A model generated the notes under the pieces. The model was given only the letters and a program-made list of their open reading frames with translations. It had not been told where the DNA came from and ran no database searches. A program made the translations under genes and the position numbers. Below, piece after piece: positions 45,309-54,358 of a stretch of 64,000 nt of DNA; positions within the stretch are counted from its first letter, which is position 1; the number at the start of each line of letters is the position of its first letter. The DNA is from Sva-07 sp963715825 (GTDB lineage: Bacteria > Actinomycetota > Acidimicrobiia > Acidimicrobiales > Ilumatobacteraceae), in the NCBI GenBank assembly GCA_963715825.1, contig CAVQSI010000037.1, positions 124,001 through 188,000 on the forward strand, written 5' to 3'.

Positions 45309-45905
45309 TCAGGGAGCGAAATGCTTGGCGATGCGTCGGCCGACGAGGCCGAGCAGCGTGCCCACGATGGCGCCCGCGACGACGTCGGACCCGTGGTGGA
45401 TGCGCACGTAGGCACGACTGATGCCGACGATCGCCGCGACCTTCCACCAGAGCATGCCGAGCTTCGGGCCGTCCCAGCCCGACAGGACCATCGCCGCAAA
45501 CGCTGCGGAACTTGCGTGACCCGACGGGAACGACGAGGTGGTCGGCTTGCGAACCTGCAGCCGGTCGTCGCCCGTAGTGGTGGGGCGTTCGCGTCGGAAC
45601 AGCCGCTTGACGCCCTGGTTGACGATCAGGCTCTCGGCCCCGATCATCACCGCGAGCACGATGATCTGGTCGGGGCGCCCCTTGGCGACCGCCCGAACGA
45701 TGGCGATGCCGTGCCAGATCAGCGAGAAGTCGCCGACATGGCTGGCGGTGGCGAACACCCGGTCGGCGATCGGGTTGCCGCGAAGCAGCTCGAGCGCATC
45801 GTCGACCCACGTGTCGAATGCGTCGACCTGGGGGCCGAGATGGCTCTGACCGGGAACGATCGGAAGCGGGCCGGCCTCGATCGGGTCAGAGGCGTACGTG
45901 GTCAT
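45309..45905 (-). CDS. PAP2-family membrane phosphatase
   Basis: The 198-residue protein has the three PAP2 motifs: KRLFRRERP, SFPSGHASSAA and SRAYVRIHHGSDV. Several membrane helices surround them. It probably dephosphorylates a lipid phosphate or polyprenyl diphosphate at the membrane. TAGAGT lies 10 bases before ATG 45905. Its 3' end abuts the HepT remnant. Confidence 0.88.
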   Translation of the reverse strand: MTTYASDPIEAGPLPIVPGQSHLGPQVDAFDTWVDDALELLRGNPIADRVFATASHVGDFSLIWHGIAIVRAVAKGRPDQIIVLAVMIGAESLIVNQGVKRLFRRERPTTTGDDRLQVRKPTTSSFPSGHASSAAFAAMVLSGWDGPKLGMLWWKVAAIVGISRAYVRIHHGSDVVAGAIVGTLLGLVGRRIAKHFAP

Positions 45906-45918
45906 GGCGAACCGGACT

Positions 45919-46779
45919 CTACGACGCTGCAAGCAGTTCGTTGTAGGCGGCAACGGCCTCGGTGGCGGCCAGCGACGGGTCGCCACCGAATTCGGGACAC
46001 CACTGCTGGAACGAGCACCAGTCGCACAGCTTGCTCTTGCGCGGTCGGAAGTCGCCGGTGGTGCACGCCCGCTCGACGGCCGACCAGACGGCGGTGGCGC
46101 GCGTGGTGATGAACTTCACCGACTGCGCTGATGGCACCGTCTCGATCGTCTCGCCCGATGCGAGGTACATGAGGCGGATCTTCGCCGGCCGCTTGCCGAA
46201 CAGCGCTTCGCACAGGAACGAGTAGAAGTGGACGCCGGCGAGGCTCTTCTGTTCGAAGTTGCCCGACGGCGCGCGACCGGTCTTGTAGTCGGTGACGACC
46301 AGTTCACCGTCGGCGTCGAGTTCGAGCCGGTCGATGATGCCACGCAGGGTCAGGTCGCCGACCGATGCCTCGACCCACAGTTCGAGCCCGATCTCGCGCA
46401 CGGTCGTCGGGTCCTCCATGGCGAAGTACTTGTCGATCAGCGCGTGGCAGTCGCGGTCGAAGCGGTCGACGGCGTCGCCCTCGAGGCGCAGGCCGACGTA
46501 GTCGGGATGGGTGCGGTACTCGTCGAGCGCCGTGGCCATGTCGTCGGCCAACGCGTCGGGCGTGCGTGCAGCCGCGCGCCGCACGAACAGCAACTCGAGT
46601 GCCCGGTGCACGATCGTGCCCTTGGTGGTGGCGACGCCGGGAGGCTCCGGCAGTTTCTGGATGCTGGAGAACCGGAACTGCATCGGGCACGACGTGAACG
46701 ACGACACCCGCGACGGCGACAACGACATCGGCACCGGGAACGTCGGCGCAGGAACAGCGGTGTCGGTCATGTCAGCCAT
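45919..46779 (-). CDS. PD-(D/E)XK nuclease, RecB/Cas4-like, with Fe-S cysteines
   Basis: The 286-residue nuclease has GTIVHRALE, GIIDRLELDADGELVVTDYKTG (the D...DxK core) and four cysteines, Cys31 and Cys252/255/261 (CPMQF, LCDWCSFQQWC), placed as in the [4Fe-4S] clasp of Cas4 and AddB. No helicase or CRISPR gene is adjacent. The start lies 15 bases after the upstream hydrolase stop, so the two are probably co-transcribed. Confidence 0.85.
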   Translation of the reverse strand: MADMTDTAVPAPTFPVPMSLSPSRVSSFTSCPMQFRFSSIQKLPEPPGVATTKGTIVHRALELLFVRRAAARTPDALADDMATALDEYRTHPDYVGLRLEGDAVDRFDRDCHALIDKYFAMEDPTTVREIGLELWVEASVGDLTLRGIIDRLELDADGELVVTDYKTGRAPSGNFEQKSLAGVHFYSFLCEALFGKRPAKIRLMYLASGETIETVPSAQSVKFITTRATAVWSAVERACTTGDFRPRKSKLCDWCSFQQWCPEFGGDPSLAATEAVAAYNELLAAS

Positions 46780-46794
46780 CGTAGATGGGGGCTG

Positions 46795-47637
46795 TCACGG
46801 GGTTGCGGCCTCCCGGACCAGCTCGGCCATCGCGGTCGGATCGATGAACGGCGTGAAGTGGTTCCAGTCGTCGTGCTCGATGTACGTCGAAGTCGGGAGC
46901 GCCTCGGCGATGTCCCGGGCGATTGCGGCGGGGCCGAACTCGTCGACCTTGCCGGCCACGACGACCACCCGGGTCTCGATCTCCGGCAGCACGCTCCACG
47001 TCGCATGGGTACCGCCGGTGTCGAACGTGCGGGCCTCGTGCTCGGGGTCGCACTTGAGGCGCACGCCTTCGGGAGCCGGCCGGAACCCGTGCGCGACGTA
47101 CAGGCGCAACACGTCGGGATCGAACACCATCATCGGCGGTTTGGACGAGTAGTTGGCGATCGCATCGCCGAAGGAGTCGAACGACGCCCGCCGCTTGCGG
47201 GCTCCACGCGACAGGACCGTGCCGTTGTTCTCCGTGCCGTCGTGCGGATCGATTTCCCGGGGCGGGAACACGATCGGCTCGAACGCCACGATCACGTCGA
47301 AGAGTCCCGGATCGCGATGCGCTGCCATCAGCAGGGCAGCTCCACCCATCGAATGGCCGAACCCGACCAGGCCACCGTCGGGCGCGATCGCCCGCGCCGC
47401 GGCGAGGGCGTCGTCGCCGTAGCGGTCCCACGCCACCTGCCAGTCGTCGGGGCGTGCGGTGTCGCCGTGGCCCCGGTAGTCGAGCGCGAACGACGTGAAC
47501 TCGTCGCTCAGCTCGTCGGCGATCGGGAGATAGCAGTAGCCGTGGAACCCGGTCGCATGTGACAGCAGCAGCGGTCGACCGGCGCCTCCGAACTCGTGGA
47601 TCGCAACACTGACGTGGTCGGACGAGGCGATGCGCAC
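46795..47637 (-). CDS. Alpha/beta hydrolase
   Basis: The 280-residue protein has oxyanion region LLLSHATGFHGYCY, nucleophile elbow GFGHSMGGAALL and a C-terminal His in HDDWNHFTPF. No signal peptide is seen. Substrate is unknown. GTG 47637 gives a normal family N-terminus. No TANNNT promoter is visible at the standard spacing. Confidence 0.85.
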   Translation of the reverse strand: MRIASSDHVSVAIHEFGGAGRPLLLSHATGFHGYCYLPIADELSDEFTSFALDYRGHGDTARPDDWQVAWDRYGDDALAAARAIAPDGGLVGFGHSMGGAALLMAAHRDPGLFDVIVAFEPIVFPPREIDPHDGTENNGTVLSRGARKRRASFDSFGDAIANYSSKPPMMVFDPDVLRLYVAHGFRPAPEGVRLKCDPEHEARTFDTGGTHATWSVLPEIETRVVVVAGKVDEFGPAAIARDIAEALPTSTYIEHDDWNHFTPFIDPTAMAELVREAATP

Positions 47638-47677
47638 CCGGCCATCTTGGCGAGGGTTCCGGGCCGTGTGCGAATCG

Positions 47678-48823
47678 TCAGGTCGGTTTGGGTTCGCGGG
47701 GCAGGCCGAGCAGACGTTCGCCGATGATGTTGCGTTGTACCTGGCTGGACCCACCGGCGATGCGGCCCCCGGGCGCAGCGAGCATGCCGCCGGCACTCGG
47801 CCCGTCGAGCATGGCCTGTGGCCCGTCGAGGTCGCCGCGCAACATCGCGACGTCGAACATCATCTCGGTGATGCCGAGCTTCATCAGCGACGCAGCCGTC
47901 GATGCGACCGGACCCTGACGCTGGGCCATCGCCTTCATCGCACTGCCGCTGGCGAGCAGCGACGTCAGCGACTGACGCTCGACGGCGGTGAGGTCGCGGC
48001 CTTCCGCCAGGTGCGCCATCTGGTCGAGCCGTCGTTCGAGGCCGATCACCGACGTGCCGATGTGGCCGCGCTCGCTGGTGAGCACCGCCATCCCGACGCC
48101 CCAGCCTCCGTGCACCGGGCCGATCAGGCAGTCGGCGGGCAGCGACACGTCGGTGAAGAACACCTCGTCGAACTCGGCCTCGCCGGTCATCTGCTTCAGT
48201 GGGCGCACCTCGATGCCGGGGAGATCCATCGGGCACAGGAAGAACGAGATCCCGTCGTGCTTCGGCGCCCCGGTCTCGCCGGTCGGATCCAGCGGACGGG
48301 TACGCGCCATCAGAATGCCCCAGTTGGAGTAGCGGCCGCCCGAGCACCACACCTTCTGTCCGTTCACCACGTATCGCTCGCCGTCGAGTTCGGCCCGAGT
48401 CGTCAACGATGCGAGGTCGCTGCCTGCTCCCGGTTCGGAGAACAGCTGGCACCACACGTGGTCGGTGGCCAGCGTCGCGGCCAGGTGTCGGGCCTGCTGC
48501 TCGGGCGTCCCGTACCGCATGATCGCCCCGCCGGCGAGCACGAATCCGACCATGTTGAACATCGCCGGAACACCCGCACGGGCGCACTCGAGCAGCCAGA
48601 TGCCGTTGTGCTCCGCCGTGAGCCCGCGGCCACCGTGCTCGACCGGCCAGTGGACGCCCGCCCACCCCGCGTCGGTCAACCGTCGCTGCCAGTCGAGCCC
48701 GGCCTCGACCAGGTCCGGCGGACAGATCGCCCCGTAGTCACGGGGGGCATGTGCCCGGTTGGCAGCCAGCCAGTCCGCCGCCTGCGCCTGGAAGTCGTCG
48801 ACGGCGATCACGTCGGCCAGCAT
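47678..48823 (-). CDS. Acyl-CoA dehydrogenase
   Basis: The 381-residue flavoprotein has the typical order: helical N-domain, WCQLFSEPGAGSDLASL (FAD/substrate loop), YVVNGQKVWCSGG, and C-terminal GSSQVQRNIIGERLLGLPRE. It introduces the 2,3 double bond in an acyl-CoA thioester. FadE paralogues in actinobacteria act on fatty acids or steroid side chains; the substrate here is not readable. Confidence 0.88.
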   Translation of the reverse strand: MLADVIAVDDFQAQAADWLAANRAHAPRDYGAICPPDLVEAGLDWQRRLTDAGWAGVHWPVEHGGRGLTAEHNGIWLLECARAGVPAMFNMVGFVLAGGAIMRYGTPEQQARHLAATLATDHVWCQLFSEPGAGSDLASLTTRAELDGERYVVNGQKVWCSGGRYSNWGILMARTRPLDPTGETGAPKHDGISFFLCPMDLPGIEVRPLKQMTGEAEFDEVFFTDVSLPADCLIGPVHGGWGVGMAVLTSERGHIGTSVIGLERRLDQMAHLAEGRDLTAVERQSLTSLLASGSAMKAMAQRQGPVASTAASLMKLGITEMMFDVAMLRGDLDGPQAMLDGPSAGGMLAAPGGRIAGGSSQVQRNIIGERLLGLPREPKPT

Positions 48824-48869
48824 GCCAGCCGGTTACGCGAGGCCTGGCACCGGCGTCACCGGCATGACT

Positions 48870-49766
48870 TCAGGACAGGGCCTTGAGGAACAGCGCGGTC
48901 TCTTCGGCGATCTGCGCAGGAACGGCGTAGCCGTCCTGTGAGGTGACGTCATCCCAGTGCGCGGCGAGGTCCTCGGGTGTGAGGTCGGTGGTGTTGGTGT
49001 AGCCGACGGTCTCGGCGATGAACACCTCGGCCACGCGACCGCCGCCGACCGAGAAGATCCGGCCGGTTGCGTCGCACGACTCGTGCGCGAGATAGGTCAC
49101 CAGCGGCGAGATCAGTTCGGGCTGGAGCTTGTCGCCGAGGCCGCCGAGGATGTCCTCGGTCATGCGGGTGAGCGCGAGCGGCGCGATCGCGTTGGCCTTG
49201 ATGTTGTACTTGGCGCCCTCGACGGCGAGCACGTTGGTGAACCCGACGAGACCCATCTTCGCCGCGCCGTAGTTGGCCTGGCCGAAGTTGCCGAAGATGC
49301 CGGCGGCCGACGACGTCGACACGATGCGGCCGTATCCCTGTTCGCGCATGATCTTCCACGCCGGCTGGGTCACGTTGAACGCCCCACGCAGGTGGACGTC
49401 GATCACCGGGTCGAACAGGTCGGCATCCATGTTGTGGAACGACTTGTCGCGCAGGATGCCGGCGTTGTTGACGACGATGTCGACCTTGCCGAACGCGTCG
49501 ACGGCGCTCTGCACGATCGCGGCGCCACCCTCGGGTGTGGCGACCGAGTCGGTGTTCGCGACCGCTTCGCCACCCGCCGCCTGGATCTCGTCGACGACGA
49601 GTTGAGCGGCGCCCTTGTCGCTGCCGGTGCCGTCGACGGAACCGCCGAGGTCGTTCACCACGATGAGCGCACCGCGCTTGGCCATCATCAGCGCGTGCTG
49701 CTTGCCGAGGCCGCCACCGGCGCCCGTGATGATCGCTACCTTGCCGTCGAATCCGAGATCAGTCAT
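48870..49766 (-). CDS. SDR of the peroxisomal-multifunctional-enzyme type (3-hydroxyacyl-CoA dehydrogenase-like)
   Basis: The 298-residue SDR has IITGAGGGLGKQHALMMAKR, VVNDLGGSVDGTGSD, NNAGILRDKSF and YGAAKMGLVG (YxxxK). The ITGAGGGLG plus VVNDLGG pattern resembles the dehydrogenase domain of multifunctional enzyme type 2. It likely oxidises 3-hydroxyacyl-CoA. TAGCGT lies 8 bases before ATG 49766. Confidence 0.87.
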   Translation of the reverse strand: MTDLGFDGKVAIITGAGGGLGKQHALMMAKRGALIVVNDLGGSVDGTGSDKGAAQLVVDEIQAAGGEAVANTDSVATPEGGAAIVQSAVDAFGKVDIVVNNAGILRDKSFHNMDADLFDPVIDVHLRGAFNVTQPAWKIMREQGYGRIVSTSSAAGIFGNFGQANYGAAKMGLVGFTNVLAVEGAKYNIKANAIAPLALTRMTEDILGGLGDKLQPELISPLVTYLAHESCDATGRIFSVGGGRVAEVFIAETVGYTNTTDLTPEDLAAHWDDVTSQDGYAVPAQIAEETALFLKALS

Positions 49767-49774
49767 GAGGCACA

Positions 49775-49780
49775 ACGCTA
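49775..49780 (-). promoter_or_regulatory. -10 TAGCGT of hydroxyacyl-CoA dehydrogenase-like SDR gene
   Basis: Hexamer 8 bases before ATG 49766. Confidence 0.5.
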
Positions 49781-49787
49781 ACGGCGC

Positions 49788-50570
49788 TCAGGCGAAGCGA
49801 TGAAAACCACCCTCCACATCGAGGACCTGGCCGCGAATCCACGCCCCTTCGTCGCTCACGAGGAACCCGACCACGTCGGCGATGTCGCCCGGGGCTCCCC
49901 AACGCCCGTCCGGGAACATCCCGGCGATGGCGGCGTGGTGGTCGCCTTCGGCGTACCCGGTGTCGACGGGGCCGGGATTGATGCAGTTCGCGATGATCCG
50001 CGACCGCGACAGTGCATGGTCGATCGAGGCCGTCATCTGGTGCAGCGCACCCTTCGAGACGGCGTAGGCGATCTCGGCGTCCATCGGCTGGAGGTGCTGC
50101 CCGCTCGTGAACCAGAGCATCCGCCCGACCGGCGGAGCGCTCGACGGGATCGACACGTGGCGCTGAGCGAACCGTTGGGCCAGCAACACCACGCTGCGCA
50201 CGTTGGCCGCCCAGCACCGGTCGAGTTCGTCAGCGGTCACCTCGTCGAGCGGATCGTGCGACGATCGGGCGTGCACCGCAGCGACGATGTCGATCCGTCC
50301 GTGGAGTTCGACCACCTCGTCGACGAGCCGACCGGGAACCGCCGGATCCTCCAGGTCGTGTCGGCCCACCTCGAACGGCAACGGATCGAGCGGCTGCTCG
50401 CCCCACGGCATCTCTGCGTCGTGCGGTGACCAGCCGGTGGCGACCACGGTGGCGCCGAGGTCGTGCAGCCGTTGGGCGACCGTCGCCGCAATCCCGATCG
50501 GGCGCGACACACCGGTGACCAGCGCGACGCGCCCGTCGAGCCGTCGTCGGTCGGGGAGCTGCGGTGCCAT
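49788..50570 (-). CDS. Short-chain dehydrogenase with altered glycine motif
   Basis: The 260-residue SDR has cofactor site VTGVSRPIGIA, with Pro in place of the middle Gly of TGxxxGIG. The catalytic AYAVSKGAL and a C-terminal LVSDEGAWIRGQVLDVEGG are present. It is probably NAD(P)-dependent; substrate is unknown. TACCCT lies 6 bases before ATG 50570. Confidence 0.85.
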   Translation of the reverse strand: MAPQLPDRRRLDGRVALVTGVSRPIGIAATVAQRLHDLGATVVATGWSPHDAEMPWGEQPLDPLPFEVGRHDLEDPAVPGRLVDEVVELHGRIDIVAAVHARSSHDPLDEVTADELDRCWAANVRSVVLLAQRFAQRHVSIPSSAPPVGRMLWFTSGQHLQPMDAEIAYAVSKGALHQMTASIDHALSRSRIIANCINPGPVDTGYAEGDHHAAIAGMFPDGRWGAPGDIADVVGFLVSDEGAWIRGQVLDVEGGFHRFA

Positions 50571-50576
50571 CGCGTG

Positions 50577-50582
50577 AGGGTA
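50577..50582 (-). promoter_or_regulatory. -10 TACCCT of SDR gene at 49788-50570
   Basis: Hexamer 6 bases before ATG 50570. Confidence 0.55.
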
Positions 50583-50697
50583 CGTCGCAGCAGCAGCCAT
50601 CGAGTACGAACACGCCTCGACCTCACCGTGGTGCACCTGCTGCAGTACCGACCTGATGACGACGCGAGACGCCGCGACGGTCAGCCATACTCTTGCG

Positions 50698-51234
50698 ATG
50701 CGAATCAGCCGTGTGTGCGCCAGTGTCCTCGTCGTTGCAGGCCTCGGGCTCGCGTCGTGCGGTGGGAGCGCCGCTGAGACCGGGGAGAACGTCATCCAGG
50801 ATCAGCTGGCCGAGGAGATCGGCCTCGGCGAGCTCGACGCCACCTGCAACGAGCCCGACGGGCTCGACGAGGGCGAGACCTTCACCTGTACGGCGACCAG
50901 CTCCGACGGCCAGACCATCGAGTTCCTGGGCACGATGACGTCCGACGACGAGTTCAGCATCGTCACCACGAATCTCCTGGTTGCCGACGACGTCGTGGCG
51001 ATCCGTGAGGAGGGCGCACGGGTCCTGTCCGAAGAGGTCGGCGCGACGATCCTGCCCGACGACATCGAGTGCGCGGAGGGCAGCATCGTGCTCGACGACG
51101 TCGGTGACTTCTCGTGCACGATCACCGACACCGGCACCGGCGACGTGTACGACCTGACGATCAGTACCGGCGGCCTCGAGCCGGGCGTGGGCGCTCGAGA
51201 ACTCACGTTCCAGATCGGCGACGCTCCGCTCTGA
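50698..51234 (+). CDS. DUF4333-like lipoprotein
   Basis: The 178-residue lipoprotein has signal MRISRVCASVLVVAGLGLASC with lipobox LASC. Two tandem ~65-residue acidic domains each hold a Cys pair (LDATCNEPDG then FTCTATS; DIECAEG then FSCTITD), as in DUF4333. The role is unknown. A TACTCT hexamer lies only 4 bases before the ATG. Confidence 0.75.
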   Translation: MRISRVCASVLVVAGLGLASCGGSAAETGENVIQDQLAEEIGLGELDATCNEPDGLDEGETFTCTATSSDGQTIEFLGTMTSDDEFSIVTTNLLVADDVVAIREEGARVLSEEVGATILPDDIECAEGSIVLDDVGDFSCTITDTGTGDVYDLTISTGGLEPGVGARELTFQIGDAPL

Positions 51235-51256
51235 GCCGAGCTGAGCCGAGCGCGGC

Positions 51257-53632
51257 CTACCGCTTGCGGTCGATGCGCAGCGGTTCGTCGACGGTGACCA
51301 ACACGACGTTGTCGGCGGTGCGTATCGGTACACCGCTGCCGTCGAGCACCGTGACGGTGAGCCCGTCGGGGTCGAGGTCGATGCGGATGGTCGAGCCGTG
51401 GCGCCGCAGACGGAAGCTGATGGCGTCCCAGGTGCTCGGCAGTCGCGGTGTGAACTCGATGTGGTTGCCCTGTTCGACCATGCCCGCGAATCCGTGGACC
51501 ACGCCGGCCCAGACGCCGCCGGCATTCGCGACGTGCACGCCGTCGGCGGTGTTGCCGTGCGAGTCCGACAGGTCGAGGTACAACGCCCGGGTGAAGTAGT
51601 CGAGGGCGAGTTCGTCGTAGCCGACCTCGGCGGCCACGATGGCTTGCACGCACGACGACAACGACGAGTCGCCGGTGGTGATCGGGTCGTAGAAGTCGAA
51701 GTTGCGGCGCTTCTGCTCGACCGGGAACCGTTCGGCGCGCAGGAACATCGCCAACACCACGTCGGCCTGCTTCAGGACCTGGTGTCGGTAGATGACCAGC
51801 GGGTGGTAGTGCAGGAGCAACGGGAAGTTGCCCGGCGGTGTCGTCTCCCAGTCCCACGGTTCGAGTTCGAGGAACTCGGAGTCCTGCGGGTTGATGCCGA
51901 GTTCTTCGTCGAAGGGGATGAACATGCAGTCGGCGGCGGTGTCCCAGTCGTCGAGTTCCTGGAGATCGAGGTCGGTCGCGCGGCGCAGCGCATCGAACGC
52001 CTCGGGGTTCCACTGCGACAGGAATCGGACCGTGCGGGCGGCGTAGCGGAGATTGAACCTCGCCATGACGTTCGTGTAGAAGTTGTCGTTGACGACGGTG
52101 GTGTACTCGTCGGGGCCCGTGACGCGGTGGATGTGGAACGTGCGGCCGCCGTTCTGCGAGTAGAAGCCGAGGTCGACCCACAGCCGTGCGGTCTCCACGA
52201 GGATCTCGGCGCCCTCGTGCGACAGGAAGTCGATGTCTCCCGATGCCTCGAGGTACCGGCGCAACGCCAGCACGACCGCTGCGTTGATGTGGTACTGGGC
52301 GGTGCCCGCCGCGTAGTACGCCGACGCCTCCTCGCCGTTGATCGTGCGCCACGGGTACAGCGCGCCGACCTGGCTCATCTCGCTCGCGCGGGCGCGGGCG
52401 GCGTCGAGCATCTGCCAGCGGAAGCGCACGATCTTGCGGGCGGCTTCGGGCATCGTGTACGCCAGGAACGGAGCGACGTACACCTCGGTGTCCCAGAAGT
52501 AGTGGCCGTCGTAGCCGCCGCCGGTGACTCCTTTCGCGGCGATGCCCTGCTCCTGGGTGCGTGCCGACGCCTGGGCCAACTGGAACAGGTTCCACCGCAG
52601 CGCCTGCTGCGCCTGGTCGTCGCCGCGCAGCTCGATGTCGGCGTTCGTCCAGTACTCGTCGAGCCACTCGCGCTGCTCGATGACGATCTGGTCGATGCCG
52701 TCGCCCTCGGCGCGTTCGAGCGTGCGCGAGCAACGGTCGGCGAGTTCGACGGCCGGGACGCCGTTGGACGAGTGGTACGCAACGAGTTTGGTGATCTTGA
52801 TCGGATCGCCCGGCGTCGCCCGCACCGTGAACACGGTCTTCGCGAGGTCCGGGCCCACGTGCGTGGTGACGTCGACCTGGCACGAGGTGTCGATGTGGTG
52901 ACGCGTGCCGCAGGCGAGGGTCATCTTGCTGTTCGCGCACCGGTAGCCCAGCACGATCTCGTTGCCGTCTTCGCGCTGCAACTGCGGTTGCAGGACCCGA
53001 TGGTTGAACTTGCGTGACTGGCGTGGGTCCTTGCCCTCGCCCAGCGCCGCGGACTTGACGTGATACTCGTCCTCGCCGTCTTGGCGGTTGAGCAGCTGCG
53101 AGGAGACCACCACGGGCGCGGCGGCGTCGAGCAGGGTGATCTCGAAGGTCATCACGGCCAGGTGGCGGTGCACGAAGGAGACCATCCGCTGCGACGACAC
53201 GCGCACGCGTTTGCCGGCCGGCGTTCGCCAGATCATGTCGCGGGTGAGGGTGCCGTTGCGGAAGTCGACGGCACGCTCGTAGGTGTCGAGGTCGGCGCTC
53301 GGCAGCAGCAGCGGTTCGTCGTCGACGTAGAGCTTGAGCAGCTTCGCGTCGGGCACGTTGACGATGGTCTGGCCCGTTCGGGCGAAGCCGAACGCCTCCT
53401 CGGCGTGCATGATCGGCCACGTCTCGTGGAATCCGTTGACGTAGGTACCGTGGCTGTGGGCCTCGCGGCCCTCCTCCGGGTTGGCCCGCATCCCCAGATA
53501 GCCGTTGCCGAGCGCGAACAGGGTCTCGGTGGTGCCGAGGTCGTCGTTGGAGTACGAACGCTCGACGAGACGCCACGGCTCGACCGGGAACCGGTGCTCC
53601 GGCAGGCCGAGCGGGGCCGGCAGCCGGTTCAT
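51257..53632 (-). CDS. Glycoside hydrolase family 65 disaccharide phosphorylase
   Basis: The 791-residue enzyme has an N-terminal beta-sandwich, an (alpha/alpha)6 barrel and a C-terminal jelly roll. The general-acid Glu509 lies in RVTGPDEYTTVVNDNFYTN. GYDGHYFWDTEVY and the late SDSHGNTADGVH are family blocks. It phosphorolyses an alpha-linked glucose disaccharide (maltose, trehalose, kojibiose or nigerose) to beta-glucose-1-phosphate and glucose. The start overlaps the pgmB stop (ATGA), matching that product flow. Confidence 0.9.
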   Translation of the reverse strand: MNRLPAPLGLPEHRFPVEPWRLVERSYSNDDLGTTETLFALGNGYLGMRANPEEGREAHSHGTYVNGFHETWPIMHAEEAFGFARTGQTIVNVPDAKLLKLYVDDEPLLLPSADLDTYERAVDFRNGTLTRDMIWRTPAGKRVRVSSQRMVSFVHRHLAVMTFEITLLDAAAPVVVSSQLLNRQDGEDEYHVKSAALGEGKDPRQSRKFNHRVLQPQLQREDGNEIVLGYRCANSKMTLACGTRHHIDTSCQVDVTTHVGPDLAKTVFTVRATPGDPIKITKLVAYHSSNGVPAVELADRCSRTLERAEGDGIDQIVIEQREWLDEYWTNADIELRGDDQAQQALRWNLFQLAQASARTQEQGIAAKGVTGGGYDGHYFWDTEVYVAPFLAYTMPEAARKIVRFRWQMLDAARARASEMSQVGALYPWRTINGEEASAYYAAGTAQYHINAAVVLALRRYLEASGDIDFLSHEGAEILVETARLWVDLGFYSQNGGRTFHIHRVTGPDEYTTVVNDNFYTNVMARFNLRYAARTVRFLSQWNPEAFDALRRATDLDLQELDDWDTAADCMFIPFDEELGINPQDSEFLELEPWDWETTPPGNFPLLLHYHPLVIYRHQVLKQADVVLAMFLRAERFPVEQKRRNFDFYDPITTGDSSLSSCVQAIVAAEVGYDELALDYFTRALYLDLSDSHGNTADGVHVANAGGVWAGVVHGFAGMVEQGNHIEFTPRLPSTWDAISFRLRRHGSTIRIDLDPDGLTVTVLDGSGVPIRTADNVVLVTVDEPLRIDRKR

Positions 53633-54345
53633 GCGAGCAGCTCCGCGAGATCGTCGACGACGAAGGTGGCGCCGTGGTCGAGCAGCGTGTCGGCACCCGC
53701 GCCGCGGTCGACGCCGATCACCACGGCGAAGCCCCCGGCAGCACCCGCAGCGACGCCCGACACGGCGTCTTCGACGACGACGGCACGATCCGGTGCGACC
53801 CCGATGCGCTCGGCGGCCACCAGATACATGTCGGGTGCGGGCTTGCCGGCGATGTGCTCGGCCGCAGCAACCGCGCCGTCGACGACCACCTCGAAACGTT
53901 CGCCGAGGCCGGCGGCGTCGAGCACCTTGCGGGCGTTCTTCGACGACGACACGATCGCCGAGGGGATCGCCGCGCGGGCGAGAAGATCGAGCGTGGCCAG
54001 CGAACCGGGGTAGGCGGCGATGCCGTCGCGTTCGAGGATCACGTTGAACAGCTCGTTCTTGCGGTTGCCCATCGCGCAGACCGTGTCGGTACCCGGCGCG
54101 TCGCTGGGGTCGCCGTCCGGCAGGGTGACGTTGCGAGACGAGAGGAACGACCGGACCCCGTCGTAACGGGGCTTGCCGTCGATGTAGCGGAGGTAGTCGG
54201 CCTCGGTGTAGTCGAAGTCGGCGAACAGCTCACCCCACGCATGCTCGTGGATTTCGGCGGTGGGCGTGATGACGCCGTCGAGGTCGAACAGCACCCCGTC
54301 GTGGTGCCGCCAGTCGAAGTCCGCCGTCGGCGTGGTCCCCGTCAC
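53629..54345 (-). CDS. pgmB: Beta-phosphoglucomutase (HAD family)
   Basis: The 238-residue HAD phosphatase-fold mutase has nucleophile Asp21 and acid/base Asp23 in LFDLDGVI, SAIVSSSKNA (motif II), GKPAPDMYL (motif III Lys) and VVEDAVSGV (motif IV). It converts beta-glucose-1-phosphate to glucose-6-phosphate. Translational coupling to the GH65 phosphorylase supports this call. GTG 54345 has TAACCT 7 bases upstream. Confidence 0.9.
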   Translation of the reverse strand: MTGTTPTADFDWRHHDGVLFDLDGVITPTAEIHEHAWGELFADFDYTEADYLRYIDGKPRYDGVRSFLSSRNVTLPDGDPSDAPGTDTVCAMGNRKNELFNVILERDGIAAYPGSLATLDLLARAAIPSAIVSSSKNARKVLDAAGLGERFEVVVDGAVAAAEHIAGKPAPDMYLVAAERIGVAPDRAVVVEDAVSGVAAGAAGGFAVVIGVDRGAGADTLLDHGATFVVDDLAELLA

Positions 54346-54352
54346 CCGAGAC

Positions 54353-54358
54353 AGGTTA
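54353..54358 (-). promoter_or_regulatory. -10 TAACCT of pgmB-GH65 operon
   Basis: Hexamer 7 bases before GTG 54345; it overlaps the end of the upstream acyl-CoA ligase gene. Confidence 0.5.

Noticed and set aside
46780..46800. Third copy of the TGTCACA-type leader seen at 10.2 and 33.1 kb
   Set aside because: The match is short (GGGGCTGTCACGG) and includes the stop codon of the hydrolase gene, so coding constraint explains it.
50802..53696. 964-codon minus-strand open frame
   Set aside because: It is an out-of-frame shadow of the GH65 phosphorylase gene; the GH65 frame holds all the family motifs.
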